Source: Conexibacter sp. (GTDB lineage: Bacteria > Actinomycetota > Thermoleophilia > Solirubrobacterales > Solirubrobacteraceae). Taken from it: DNA of 13,826 bases. The translations under genes were made by a program, and so were the position numbers. Location of the stretch: assembly GCA_025964295.1 (NCBI GenBank), contig JAOPZD010000664.1:1-13826 (forward strand), given 5' to 3'. Below the pieces are notes generated by a model, which saw nothing but the letters and a program-made list of their open reading frames with translations, was not told the origin of the DNA and did no database searches. Shown here piece after piece: positions 1 through 6,354 of this stretch (the stretch's first letter is position 1; each line of letters begins with the position of its first letter).

Positions 1-623
1 TGCGCGCCGTGCTCGCCGCCCGGCCGGCGCTCGGCCCGCGGCTGCTGGACGCGATCACCGAGCGGTCGATCGGCCTTCCGCGGCTGGCCGAGGTGACCAC
101 CGCGCTGCGCACCGCCGCCGCCCACCATCCCGGCAAGCTCCAGACGCTGCTGCGCTTCGCCCGCGGCGAGCAGCTCGCGATCCCCGCCGACATCTACAGC
201 AGCGGCCTGCACGCCGCGACGCTCTGCGCCGACGCCCCCGCGCTGTGGCCCGGCGGCCCGCAGGCCTCGGCCGCCACGCGGACCGCGACGCTCACCAGGC
301 TCCGTGCCGACCTCCCCGCCGCGCAGACCGCCCCGTTTCCGACCTCGACGGCGTTCGGCCAGGGCCTGCTGGCCACCTGCCGCGCGTGGCCGCCGACGCC
401 CGTGCCGCCGGCGCCGCCGGCGAACGCCCGGATCGCCACGCCGGCCATCCTCCTGGCCGGCGACCACGACCTCTCCACGCCGCTGGAGTGGGCGCGCGCG
501 CAGGCGGCGCGCATGCCGCACGCGCGACTGGTCCTCGTCCCGGGCGCCGGGCACTCCGTGCTCTCGCGGGAGGTCGGGCACACCGGCCGCGACGCGCTGC
601 GCCGCTTCCTGGCCGCCCGCTAG
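1..623 (+). CDS. alpha/beta hydrolase, C-terminal part (5' end outside window)
   Basis: The reading frame is open to the left edge, so only about the last 206 residues are present. The last 60 residues carry the usual end of an alpha/beta-fold hydrolase: the strand-plus-acid segment ILLAGDHDLSTP, in which an Asp would be the catalytic acid, followed by the histidine segment VLVPGAGHSVL. The 'GDxDxxTP ... ARA' spacing resembles the C-terminal domain of TAP-like (tripeptidyl aminopeptidase-like) hydrolases, so a secreted or cytoplasmic peptidase or esterase is likely. The nucleophile Ser lies upstream and is not visible, so the substrate cannot be judged. The TAG stop at 621-623 is also the start of the putative -10 box of the next gene. 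Confidence is good for the fold and low for the substrate. Confidence 0.8.
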   Translation, partial: RAVLAARPALGPRLLDAITERSIGLPRLAEVTTALRTAAAHHPGKLQTLLRFARGEQLAIPADIYSSGLHAATLCADAPALWPGGPQASAATRTATLTRLRADLPAAQTAPFPTSTAFGQGLLATCRAWPPTPVPPAPPANARIATPAILLAGDHDLSTPLEWARAQAARMPHARLVLVPGAGHSVLSREVGHTGRDALRRFLAAR

Positions 624-626
624 GTT
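621..626 (+). promoter_or_regulatory. putative -10 box TAGGTT for a leaderless LLM oxidoreductase mRNA
   Basis: TAGGTT fits the actinobacterial -10 pattern TANNNT and ends 6 bases before the ATG at 633, so transcription would start at or next to the start codon. Its first three bases are the stop codon of the upstream hydrolase. No purine-rich ribosome site lies between the box and the ATG. No clear -35 is visible. Confidence 0.4.
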
Positions 627-632
627 CCGCGC

Positions 633-1406
633 ATGCCCGACGCCGCCCGCCGCGCGATCTTCATCGCCCCGTTCGACGAGCTGGCCGACCCGCGCCTGCT
701 CGCCGGGCTCGCCGCCGACGCCGAGGCCGCGGGCTTCGACGGCTTCTTCCTCTGGGACCACATCGTCTACAGCGCGCCGACCCAGGCGGTGCTCGACCCG
801 TGGGTGGCGATGGCCGCGATCGCGATGGCGACCGAGCGCATCGTCACCGGCCCGCTGGTGACGCCGCTGTCGCGCCGGCGCCCGCACAAGCTCGCGCGCG
901 AGACCGTGACGCTCGACCTGCTCAGCGCCGGCCGGACCGTCCTCGGCGTCGGTCTCGGCAGCGATCGCCACGGCGAGCTGTCGCCGTTCGGCGAGGAGGC
1001 CGAGCCGCGCGAGCAGGCGCGGATGCTCGACGACGCGCTCGCCAAGCTCCAGGAGTACTGGTCCGGCGCGTTCGTGCCGCGGCCCGTGCAGCGTCCCCGG
1101 ATCCCGATCTGGGCCGCCGCGCGCTGGCCCAACCGCCGCCCCGTCCGCCGCGCCGCGCGCCTCGACGGCCTGTTCCCCATCGACCTGCCCGAGCCCGCCG
1201 CGCTGACCGAGCTGGCCGCGGAGATCGCCGCCCAGCGTGCCGAGGAGGGGATCGCGGGCGCCTACGACCTCGTCGTCACCGGCGACCGCGGCACCGACCC
1301 GGCGCCGTGGGCGGCGGCCGGCGCGACGTGGTCGCTGATCGGCTTCAACGCCCAGCCGAGGCTCGCCGAGGTGCGAGCCGCGATCGCGGCCGGACCGAAC
1401 GGGTAG
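633..1406 (+). CDS. LLM-class (luciferase-like) flavin/F420-dependent oxidoreductase
   Basis: This is a cytoplasmic TIM-barrel oxidoreductase of the bacterial luciferase-like superfamily, using FMN or F420 for redox chemistry on an unknown substrate. Seen in the 257-residue protein: the early AEAAGFDGFFLWDHI block, the middle 'TPLSRRRPHKLARETVTLDLLS' region (typical 'P..lA...atLd.lS'), then the GVGLGSDR loop and 'FGEEAEPREQARMLDDAL', all in family order. At 257 residues it is somewhat shorter than the more usual 280-340, and its C-terminal half is compact. The ATG at 633 is the first start after the upstream stop and no Shine-Dalgarno is present. F420 versus FMN use cannot be decided from the sequence; the host lineage makes F420 plausible. 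Nothing nearby suggests a pathway. Confidence 0.87.
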   Translation: MPDAARRAIFIAPFDELADPRLLAGLAADAEAAGFDGFFLWDHIVYSAPTQAVLDPWVAMAAIAMATERIVTGPLVTPLSRRRPHKLARETVTLDLLSAGRTVLGVGLGSDRHGELSPFGEEAEPREQARMLDDALAKLQEYWSGAFVPRPVQRPRIPIWAAARWPNRRPVRRAARLDGLFPIDLPEPAALTELAAEIAAQRAEEGIAGAYDLVVTGDRGTDPAPWAAAGATWSLIGFNAQPRLAEVRAAIAAGPNG

Positions 1407-1416
1407 CGCCCTCGGT

Positions 1417-2310
1417 GTGAGCGGTCGCATCGTCGTCGGAACCTCCAGCTGGGCGGACCCCGGGTTCGTCGCCGACTGGTACCCGGACGACCTGCCCGCC
1501 GCCGACCAGCTGCCCTGGTACGCCGAGCACTTCGAGGCGGTCGAGGTCAACTCCACGTTCTACGCCGTGCCCGCGACGGCGGCCGTGCGCCGCTGGGCGC
1601 AGGTCACGCCCGAGGACTTCACCTTCGACGTCAAGCTGCACCAGTCGCTGTCGCGCCACAGCGCGACGGTCGACCACCTCCCCAAGGCGCTGCGCGACCG
1701 CGTCGACACGACGCCGCGCGGCCGCGTCCGGCCGTCGGCCGAGCTCGACCGCGAGCTGGCCAAGCGCTACCTCAAGGCCACCAAGCCGCTGATCGACGCC
1801 GGCAAGTTGTCGTCCTTCCTGCTCCAGCTCTCCCCCGCGTTCAAGCCGCCCGCGCACGCGCTCGACGAGCTCGACACGCTGCTCACCACGCTCGCGCCCC
1901 ACCCCGTCGCGATCGAGTTCCGCCACCGCGCCTGGCTGCACGACGAGCGCCGCGAGGCGACGCTCGGCTGGCTCGAGGACCACGGCGCCGCGTTCGTCGC
2001 CGTCGACGCGCCGCGGGGCAAGCCGCCGACGATGCTCCCGCGGCTGGACGCCGTGACGCGCCACGACCTCGCCTACCTGCGCCTGCACGGCCGCAACGCG
2101 CGCGGCTGGGTCAAGGGCCGCAGCGTCGCGGAGCGCTTCGGCTACCGCTATGACCACGCCGAGCTGGAGGAGATCGCCCAGCGCGCCGAGACGCTGGCCG
2201 AGGAGGCCGATACGGTGCGCGTGATGTTCAACAACAACCGCGGCGACGACGCGCCGGTCGCGGCGCAGGCCTTCCGCGAGCTGCTCGGCCAGAAGGCGGC
2301 CGCCCGGTGA
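1417..2310 (+). CDS. DUF72 (YecE-like) family protein
   Basis: This is a 297-residue member of DUF72, a TIM-barrel-like family of unknown biochemical role. The characteristic blocks appear in order: GTSSWADPGFVADWYP at the N-terminus, EAVEVNSTFYAVP, 'FTFDVKLHQSLSRH', 'FLLQLSPAFK', AIEFRHRAW, 'AYLRLHGRNARGW' and a C-terminal VMFNNNRGDDAPVAA. The GTG at 1417 puts GTSSW within a few residues of the start, as is normal for the family. Its last bases, GTGA, hold both its stop and the GTG start of the uracil-DNA glycosylase, so the two are almost certainly co-translated. That coupling hints at a DNA-repair or nucleotide-related role, but this is inference only. Confidence 0.9.
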   Translation: MSGRIVVGTSSWADPGFVADWYPDDLPAADQLPWYAEHFEAVEVNSTFYAVPATAAVRRWAQVTPEDFTFDVKLHQSLSRHSATVDHLPKALRDRVDTTPRGRVRPSAELDRELAKRYLKATKPLIDAGKLSSFLLQLSPAFKPPAHALDELDTLLTTLAPHPVAIEFRHRAWLHDERREATLGWLEDHGAAFVAVDAPRGKPPTMLPRLDAVTRHDLAYLRLHGRNARGWVKGRSVAERFGYRYDHAELEEIAQRAETLAEEADTVRVMFNNNRGDDAPVAAQAFRELLGQKAAAR

Positions 2311-2870
2311 GCGCCGCGGCGCGCCTCGAGGCGCTCGCCGACGAGATCCGCGCCCACAAGGGCGCGCACTGCGGCTTCGAGGTCTGCGAGACCTGCACGC
2401 AGCTCGTGCCCGGAACGGGGCCCGCGAGCGCGTCGATCGTCATCGTCGGCGAGGCGCCCGGCGCCAAGGAGGACGCCGCGGGCGTGCCGTTCGTCGGCGC
2501 CGCGGGCAAGCTCCTCGACACGCTGCTGACCGAGGCGGGCGTCGCGCGCGACGACGTGTTCATCACCAACGTGGTCAAGGCGCGCCCGCCGAAGAACCGC
2601 GACCCCAAGGCCCCCGAGGTCGCCCACCACTGGCCGTGGCTCGAGCAGCAGCTCGACATCATCGGCCCGCAGCTGCTCGTGCCGCTCGGGCGCCACGCGC
2701 TGGCGCGCTTCGCCCCGGACGCCAAGATCGCCGACGCCCATGGCCAGGTCTTGGAGCACGACGGCCGCCGCCTGTTCCCGCTCTACCACCCGGCCGCCGC
2801 CCTGTACAACGGCGGCCTGCGGGCGACGCTGGTCGAGGACGCCAAGGCGCTCGGGCGCGCGTTGGCATAG
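2307..2870 (+). CDS. uracil-DNA glycosylase, family 4-like, with altered Fe-S ligands
   Basis: This enzyme would excise uracil (from cytosine deamination or dUTP misincorporation) from DNA, starting base-excision repair. The 187-residue protein has the family-4 signature [20 protein letters not shown] (residues 48-67), [15 protein letters not shown] (86-100) and the late [11 protein letters not shown] motif with the active-site HP. Length is typical. Family 4 enzymes bind a [4Fe-4S] cluster through four Cys. Here the N-terminal pair is present (C27-x2-C30, plus an extra C22), but the third ligand of 'VKCRPP' is Ala92 and the fourth position aligns with His108. It may therefore bind a cluster differently, bind another metal or have lost it. 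It starts at GTG 2307 inside the DUF72 stop (GTGA), indicating translational coupling. Confidence 0.85.
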   Translation: MSAAARLEALADEIRAHKGAHCGFEVCETCTQLVPGTGPASASIVIVGEAPGAKEDAAGVPFVGAAGKLLDTLLTEAGVARDDVFITNVVKARPPKNRDPKAPEVAHHWPWLEQQLDIIGPQLLVPLGRHALARFAPDAKIADAHGQVLEHDGRRLFPLYHPAAALYNGGLRATLVEDAKALGRALA

Positions 2871-2879
2871 CGATTGCCA

Positions 2880-2885
2880 TAGAAC
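2880..2885 (+). promoter_or_regulatory. putative -10 box TAGAAC upstream of the alcohol dehydrogenase
   Basis: TAGAAC ends 7 bases before the ATG at 2893 and lies in the 22-base gap after the glycosylase stop. It matches TANNNT except for the final base. No Shine-Dalgarno is present between it and the ATG, so a leaderless transcript is suggested. No good -35 is visible at 16-18 bases. Confidence 0.3.
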
Positions 2886-2892
2886 TCCGGGT

Positions 2893-3942
2893 ATGACGAC
2901 GAGCACCCGCGCCCTGCAGGCCCCGTCCGCCAAGGCGCCGCTGGAGCCCACGACGATCGAGCGCCGCGCGCTGGGCGAGGACGACGTCGCCATCGACATC
3001 AAGTTCTGCGGGATCTGCCACAGCGACATCCACCAGGTCGAGGCCGACTGGGGCCGCGGCCTGTTCCCGATGGTCCCGGGCCACGAGATCGCCGGGATCG
3101 TCACCGCCGTCGGGCCGGGCGTGACGCGCTTCGCCGCGGGCGACCGCGTCGGCGTCGGCTGCTTCGTCGACTCCTGCGGCGCGTGCGAGCAGTGCCTGGC
3201 CGGCGAGGAGCCGTTCTGCGCCAAGGGCGTCGTGGCCACCTACAACCACCAGCACTACGACGGGTCGCCGACGTTCGGCGGCTACAGCGAGCGCATCGTC
3301 GTCACCGAGCGCTTCGTCGTCCGGATCCCGGACGCGCTCGGGCTCGACGTCGCCGCGCCGCTGCTGTGCGCGGGGATCACCATGTACAACCCGCTCAAGC
3401 GCTGGGGCGCGGGGCCGGGCCGGCAGGTCGCGATCGTGGGGATGGGCGGCCTCGGCCACGTCGGCGTGCAGCTCGCCGCGGCGCTGGGCGCCGAGGTGAC
3501 CGTGCTCAGCCAGACGCTGGCCAAGGAGGCCGACGGCCGCCGCTTCGGCGCCTCCCACTACCACGCGACCTCCGACAAGGCCACGTTCAAGGCGCTGCGC
3601 GGGCGCTTCGACCTGATCCTCAACACGGTGTCGGCCAACCTCCCGCTCGACGCCTACCTCGGCATGCTCAAGCCCAACGGCGCGATGGTCTCCGTCGGCC
3701 TGCCGATCGAGCCCGACACCCTGCACATCGGCTCGCTGATCGGCCGCAACCGGATCCTGGCCGGCTCCAACGTCGGCGGCCTGGCGCTGACCCAGGAGAT
3801 GCTCGACTTCTGCGCCGAGCACGACGTCGCGCCCGCGATCGAGCTCATCGGCGCCGACGAGGTCAACGCCGCCTACCCGCGCGTGACCGGCAGCGACGTC
3901 CGCTACCGCTTCGTCATCGACATCCCGACGCTGGCCGCCTAG
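2893..3942 (+). CDS. zinc-dependent NAD(P)-dependent alcohol dehydrogenase (CAD/YahK type)
   Basis: This is a medium-chain zinc alcohol/aldehyde dehydrogenase of 349 residues, the usual length, probably reducing aldehydes with NADPH in the cytosol. The catalytic zinc ligands are C39 (in CGICHSD), H64 with E65 (VPGHE) and C159 (PLLCAGIT). The structural zinc is held by C95, C98, C101 and C109. The Rossmann motif is GMGGLG at residues 183-188. The [10 protein letters not shown] block and the YNPLKRWG helix are hallmarks of the cinnamyl-alcohol dehydrogenase/YahK/AdhC branch, whose members generally prefer NADP(H). The open frame begins further upstream, but this part lies inside the glycosylase gene; ATG 2893 places the zinc motif at the normal distance. 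Its TAG stop overlaps the stop of the convergent lipoprotein gene in a shared CTAG. Confidence 0.93.
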   Translation: MTTSTRALQAPSAKAPLEPTTIERRALGEDDVAIDIKFCGICHSDIHQVEADWGRGLFPMVPGHEIAGIVTAVGPGVTRFAAGDRVGVGCFVDSCGACEQCLAGEEPFCAKGVVATYNHQHYDGSPTFGGYSERIVVTERFVVRIPDALGLDVAAPLLCAGITMYNPLKRWGAGPGRQVAIVGMGGLGHVGVQLAAALGAEVTVLSQTLAKEADGRRFGASHYHATSDKATFKALRGRFDLILNTVSANLPLDAYLGMLKPNGAMVSVGLPIEPDTLHIGSLIGRNRILAGSNVGGLALTQEMLDFCAEHDVAPAIELIGADEVNAAYPRVTGSDVRYRFVIDIPTLAA

Positions 3943-4454
3943 CGGCTGGTCGTCGTCGTCCTCGTCGTCGCGGTCGTCGTCGGCGTCGTCGGCGTGGTGG
4001 TCGTCTGCGTCTGCGTCCCGCCCGGCGCCGCGAGCGAGGCGATCTTCCATGCCCCGCCCTGGCGCACGAGCTGCAGCGCGTCGTCGGACGGCGGCTGGCC
4101 GGTCGCCGTCGTGTGGATGCTCACCAGCGCGCGGCTGCCGCTGATCGAGACCTCGTTGATCGCCAGCGTCGGGTTCTGGACGTCGCCCAGCCCCCGCTGC
4201 AGCGCCGACTCGCACGGCAGGCCGATCGTCTCGATCTTGGCGATGAGCTCGTCGGACAGCAGGCGGTCGCAGATCTCCTGGTAGTCCTTCTCGCGCGTCG
4301 CCACGCCGAAGCGCGCGACGACCGTGCGGACCTGCGTGTCGGCGTCGGGCCCGCCGCCGCCCTCGGTGTCGGCGCCGCAGCCGGCGGCGCCCAGGAGCAT
4401 CGCGAAGGCGCCGGCGCACAGCAGCGATCGGCGGACGACGTTGGGGCGGGCCAC
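3939..4454 (-). CDS. lipoprotein with a Thr-rich C-terminal tail (NTF2-like body suspected)
   Basis: The 171-residue protein starts at GTG 4454 with a lipoprotein signal: basic VVRRS, a hydrophobic stretch and the lipobox-like GAAGC with C26 as the lipid-modified Cys (Ala at -3 is a tolerated variant). The mature body, roughly residues 40-145, has '[25 protein letters not shown]', then an Asp/Glu-rich helix and '[11 protein letters not shown] ... [13 protein letters not shown]'. This layout resembles small NTF2-like or DUF4878-type accumulation domains of actinobacterial lipoproteins. The ending is a low-complexity tail of Thr with Pro, Ala and Arg, possibly an O-glycosylated wall spacer. Function is unknown; a membrane-anchored extracytoplasmic protein is well supported. 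It is divergent from moaA with only 23 bases between start codons. Confidence 0.8.
   Translation of the reverse strand: MARPNVVRRSLLCAGAFAMLLGAAGCGADTEGGGGPDADTQVRTVVARFGVATREKDYQEICDRLLSDELIAKIETIGLPCESALQRGLGDVQNPTLAINEVSISGSRALVSIHTTATGQPPSDDALQLVRQGGAWKIASLAAPGGTQTQTTTTPTTPTTTATTRTTTTSR
3943..4017. repeat. GTC/CGT trinucleotide-rich low-complexity tract encoding the Thr tail
   Basis: The tract is made almost only of gtc, gtcgtc and gcgtc triplets on the + strand, read as ACG/ACC Thr codons on the - strand. It encodes the C-terminal tail of the lipoprotein and starts directly after the shared CTAG stop of the alcohol dehydrogenase. Such tracts can change length by slippage in steps of three without breaking the frame. 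Confidence 0.6.
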
Positions 4455-4460
4455 CGCGGC

Positions 4461-4470
4461 AGGGTACCCT
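4461..4470. promoter_or_regulatory. palindromic AGGGTACCCT, candidate shared divergent -10 element
   Basis: The 10-base sequence is a perfect palindrome, so TACCCT occurs on both strands: 4465-4470 on + and 4466-4461 on -. On + it ends 7 bases before the moaA ATG (4478). On - it ends 6 bases before the lipoprotein GTG (4454). Both spacings fit leaderless transcripts, and neither start has a Shine-Dalgarno. For moaA, TTGGGG at 4441-4446 could be a weak -35 with an 18-base spacer. No matching -35 was found for the other direction. Confidence 0.55.
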
Positions 4471-4477
4471 CCGGCCG

Positions 4478-5473
4478 ATGGCGCGCGATCCGCTCCACGA
4501 CGGGCACGGCCGCCGGATCTCGGACCTCCGCGTCTCGGTCACCGACCGCTGCAACTTCCGCTGTCAGTACTGCATGCCCGCGGAGGGCCTGCCGTGGCTG
4601 GAGCGCGCGGACATCCTCAGCTTCGAGGAGATCGAGCGCCTCGTCTCCGTCCTGGCGCAGATGGGCGTCACCACGCTGCGCCTCACCGGCGGCGAGCCCC
4701 TGGTGCGCCGCGACTTCCCGCTCCTGGCCGCCAAGCTGAAGGCCGTCGAGGGCCTCGACGAGGTCAGCGTCACGACCAACGGCTACCTCCTGGAGCGCGA
4801 CGCCGAGGCGCTCGTCGCCGCCGGCGTCGACCGCTTCAACGTGTCGGTGGACTCGCTGCAGCGCGACCGCTTCTACGAGCAGACCCGCCGCGACGCGCTG
4901 CCCCGCGTCCTGGCCGGCCTCGAGCACCTCGCCACGTTCCCCGAGGCCCACCCGATCAAGGTCAACGCGGTCGCGATCCGCGGCTTCACCGAGCAGGAGG
5001 TCCTGCCCTTCGCCCGCTTCGCCCGCGAGCACCCCTACGAGGTGCGCTTCATCGAGTACATGCCGCTCGACGGCGACCGCGCGTGGAAGCCCGGCCAGGT
5101 CCTCACCGGCGCCGAGATCCGCGCCGCGATCCACGCTGTCCACCCGCTCGAGGACGCCACGCGCGACCCGCACGCGACCGCGCGCGTGCACCGCTTCGCC
5201 GACGGCCGGGGCAGCATCGGCTTCATCAACCCGGTGTCCGAGCCGTTCTGCGGCGACTGCAACCGGATCCGCCTGACCGCCGACGGCCGCCTGCGCACGT
5301 GCCTCTTCTCGCTCAACGAGACCGACCTGCGCGCGCCGCTGCGCGCCGGGGCGACCGACGACGACCTCGAGCAGGTCATCCGCGACGCGGTCTGGGCCAA
5401 GGAGCTCAAGCACCACGTGAACGAGCCGGGCTTCGTGCAGCCGGCGCGGACGATGTCCGCGATCGGCGGCTAG
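4478..5473 (+). CDS. moaA: GTP 3',8-cyclase MoaA (molybdenum cofactor biosynthesis)
   Basis: MoaA is a radical-SAM enzyme that, with MoaC, turns GTP into cyclic pyranopterin monophosphate, the first step of molybdenum cofactor synthesis. The 331-residue protein has the radical-SAM cluster ligands C25-x3-C29-x2-C32 (in VTDRCNFRCQYCMP), the SAM-binding LTGGEPL at 69-75 and the second, substrate-side [4Fe-4S] ligands C258, C261 and C275 (EPFCGDCNR ... RTCLF). It ends in the C-terminal Gly-Gly (AIGG) needed for activity in the family. Length and motif spacing are those of a complete, functional enzyme. No moaC, moaE or moeA is adjacent, but mobA lies about 860 bases downstream on the other strand. 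The TAG stop overlaps the stop of the convergent small gene in a shared CTAG. Confidence 0.97.
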   Translation: MARDPLHDGHGRRISDLRVSVTDRCNFRCQYCMPAEGLPWLERADILSFEEIERLVSVLAQMGVTTLRLTGGEPLVRRDFPLLAAKLKAVEGLDEVSVTTNGYLLERDAEALVAAGVDRFNVSVDSLQRDRFYEQTRRDALPRVLAGLEHLATFPEAHPIKVNAVAIRGFTEQEVLPFARFAREHPYEVRFIEYMPLDGDRAWKPGQVLTGAEIRAAIHAVHPLEDATRDPHATARVHRFADGRGSIGFINPVSEPFCGDCNRIRLTADGRLRTCLFSLNETDLRAPLRAGATDDDLEQVIRDAVWAKELKHHVNEPGFVQPARTMSAIGG

Positions 5474-5649
5474 GCCGCCGCCAGCGCCGGGACGCGCGCC
5501 TCGGCCCGCGTCCACGCGCTGAGCGACAGCAGCACGAGCGTGCAGCCGCAGGCGCAGGCGGCGGCGTCGAGGTCGTCCAGGTCCAGGACGAGCAGCTCGG
5601 CCTCGGCCGCGCAGTCCTCGTCGGAGCAGATGAGACCGGCGATCAGCAT
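5470..5649 (-). CDS. small Cys-rich protein (59 aa), possible zinc knuckle
   Basis: I do not recognise a family. The frame uses G or C at nearly every third codon position, as do its neighbours, which supports real coding. The protein begins MLIAGLICSDEDC and contains C8-x4-C13 followed, after an acidic Leu/Asp-rich stretch, by C32-x-C34-x-C36 (CACGC). That is the pattern of a small treble-clef or zinc-ribbon-like metal site. The remainder is a short hydrophobic strand (TLVLLSLSAW) and an Ala-rich tail. ATG 5649 is chosen because coding quality drops further upstream. An in-frame ATG at 5703 would add 18 residues including two more Cys (MFCKIPCG), and another ATG lies at 5721. The gene is convergent with moaA, with stops overlapping in CTAG, and divergent from the PilZ gene. 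Confidence 0.55.
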   Translation of the reverse strand: MLIAGLICSDEDCAAEAELLVLDLDDLDAAACACGCTLVLLSLSAWTRAEARVPALAAA

Positions 5650-5705
5650 GGCGACCACGGTGGCGGCGGACCCAGACGGACCGCACGGGATCTTGCAGAA
5701 CATCG

Positions 5706-5719
5706 GTCCGCCTGCGGAC
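5706..5719. repeat. inverted repeat GTCCGC-CT-GCGGAC between small gene and PilZ gene
   Basis: Perfect 6-base arms surround a 2-base centre, and the whole is flanked by a direct repeat CATCGG (5701-5706 and 5719-5724). It sits in the divergent region between the 59-residue protein and the PilZ gene, about 40 bases before the PilZ start. It could be an operator for a dimeric regulator. If the small gene starts at 5703 or 5721, the repeat would lie beside or inside its 5' end. Confidence 0.35.
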
Positions 5720-5760
5720 ATCGGCCTGAAGATCGCCGCGTCCCGGCCGATCACGGTGAT

Positions 5761-6354
5761 GTGGAAGTGCTGCTCGAGCGCGACACGCCGGTCGACATCA
5801 CCCTCGACGGTGGGTGGCACATCACCGCGCGCGTCGCCGCCGTCGGCATGGAGTACGTCGACCTCGGCCCGGTCGACGAGGCGCTGCAGCTTCCCGCCCA
5901 GCTGCGCTGGTGCGGCGCCACGATCGCCTGGAAGACGCGCATCGGCGCCGCGCACCGCCGCGGCATCCTCGTCTCCGCGCCCGGCGACGGGATCCTGCGC
6001 CTGCACCCCGTCGGCGACCCGATGAAGGTCCAGCGCCGGCGCTTCGTCCGCGTTCCAGCCGAGCTCAGCACCGCGGTGATCGGGGCCGACAAGCGCCTGA
6101 CCACCCGCACGCTGGACGTCAGCGTCGGCGGCATGCTCGTCGCGCCCGCCGAGACGCTGATCCTCGACGACGTCGTGCGCTTCGCCCTCGACCTCGGCGC
6201 GATCACCGTCGCCGGCGACGGCCGCGTCGTGCGCGGCACGTCAGACGGCGCCCGCGGCATCCTCTTCTGCGACCTGCACGGCCGCGCCGAGCGCCAGCTG
6301 AGCCACTACGTCGCGCAGCGCCAGCGCGAGCTCATCGCGGGCTCCCGCCCTTGA
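5761..6354 (+). CDS. PilZ-domain cyclic di-GMP-binding protein (YcgR-like layout)
   Basis: The protein would sense cyclic di-GMP and pass the signal to a partner through conformational change. The 197-residue sequence has an N-terminal beta-rich part (about 1-85, starting MEVLLERDTPVDITLDGGWH) like the flagellar-brake/PilZN half of YcgR proteins. A PilZ domain follows, with the Arg motif VQRRRFVRVP and, about 25 residues on, LDVSVGGMLV, which fits the (D/N)-x-S-x-x-G motif. Both ligand-contacting motifs are intact. The start is uncertain because the frame is open far upstream; GTG 5761 is the first start giving a sensible N-terminus and GTG 5767 is the alternative. No clear ribosome site or TANNNT box is visible. 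The 3' end overlaps mobA by 23 bases tail to tail. The GGDEF protein at 7628 could supply the ligand. Confidence 0.85.
   Translation: MEVLLERDTPVDITLDGGWHITARVAAVGMEYVDLGPVDEALQLPAQLRWCGATIAWKTRIGAAHRRGILVSAPGDGILRLHPVGDPMKVQRRRFVRVPAELSTAVIGADKRLTTRTLDVSVGGMLVAPAETLILDDVVRFALDLGAITVAGDGRVVRGTSDGARGILFCDLHGRAERQLSHYVAQRQRELIAGSRP

Noticed and set aside
1404..1409. TAGCGC as a -10 box 7 bases before the DUF72 GTG
   Set aside because: It lacks the final T, and its TAG is simply the stop of the upstream gene. It is too weak to list as a feature or to count with the other boxes.
2863..2879. Inverted repeat TGGCA-7-TGCCA before the alcohol dehydrogenase as an operator
   Set aside because: Five-base arms are easily found by chance, and the left arm lies in the last codons of the glycosylase gene. 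No second copy was seen.
2659..4554. A 631-codon - strand open frame across the alcohol dehydrogenase and lipoprotein genes
   Set aside because: It is the reverse-strand shadow of two genes with strong motifs and is composed of Arg/Asp/Ala/Val-rich sequence without a domain.
4324..5760. Upstream extension of the PilZ frame through moaA
   Set aside because: The residues before GTG 5761 are an out-of-frame reading of moaA (Arg/Pro/Ala-rich). The PilZ product makes sense only from about 5761.
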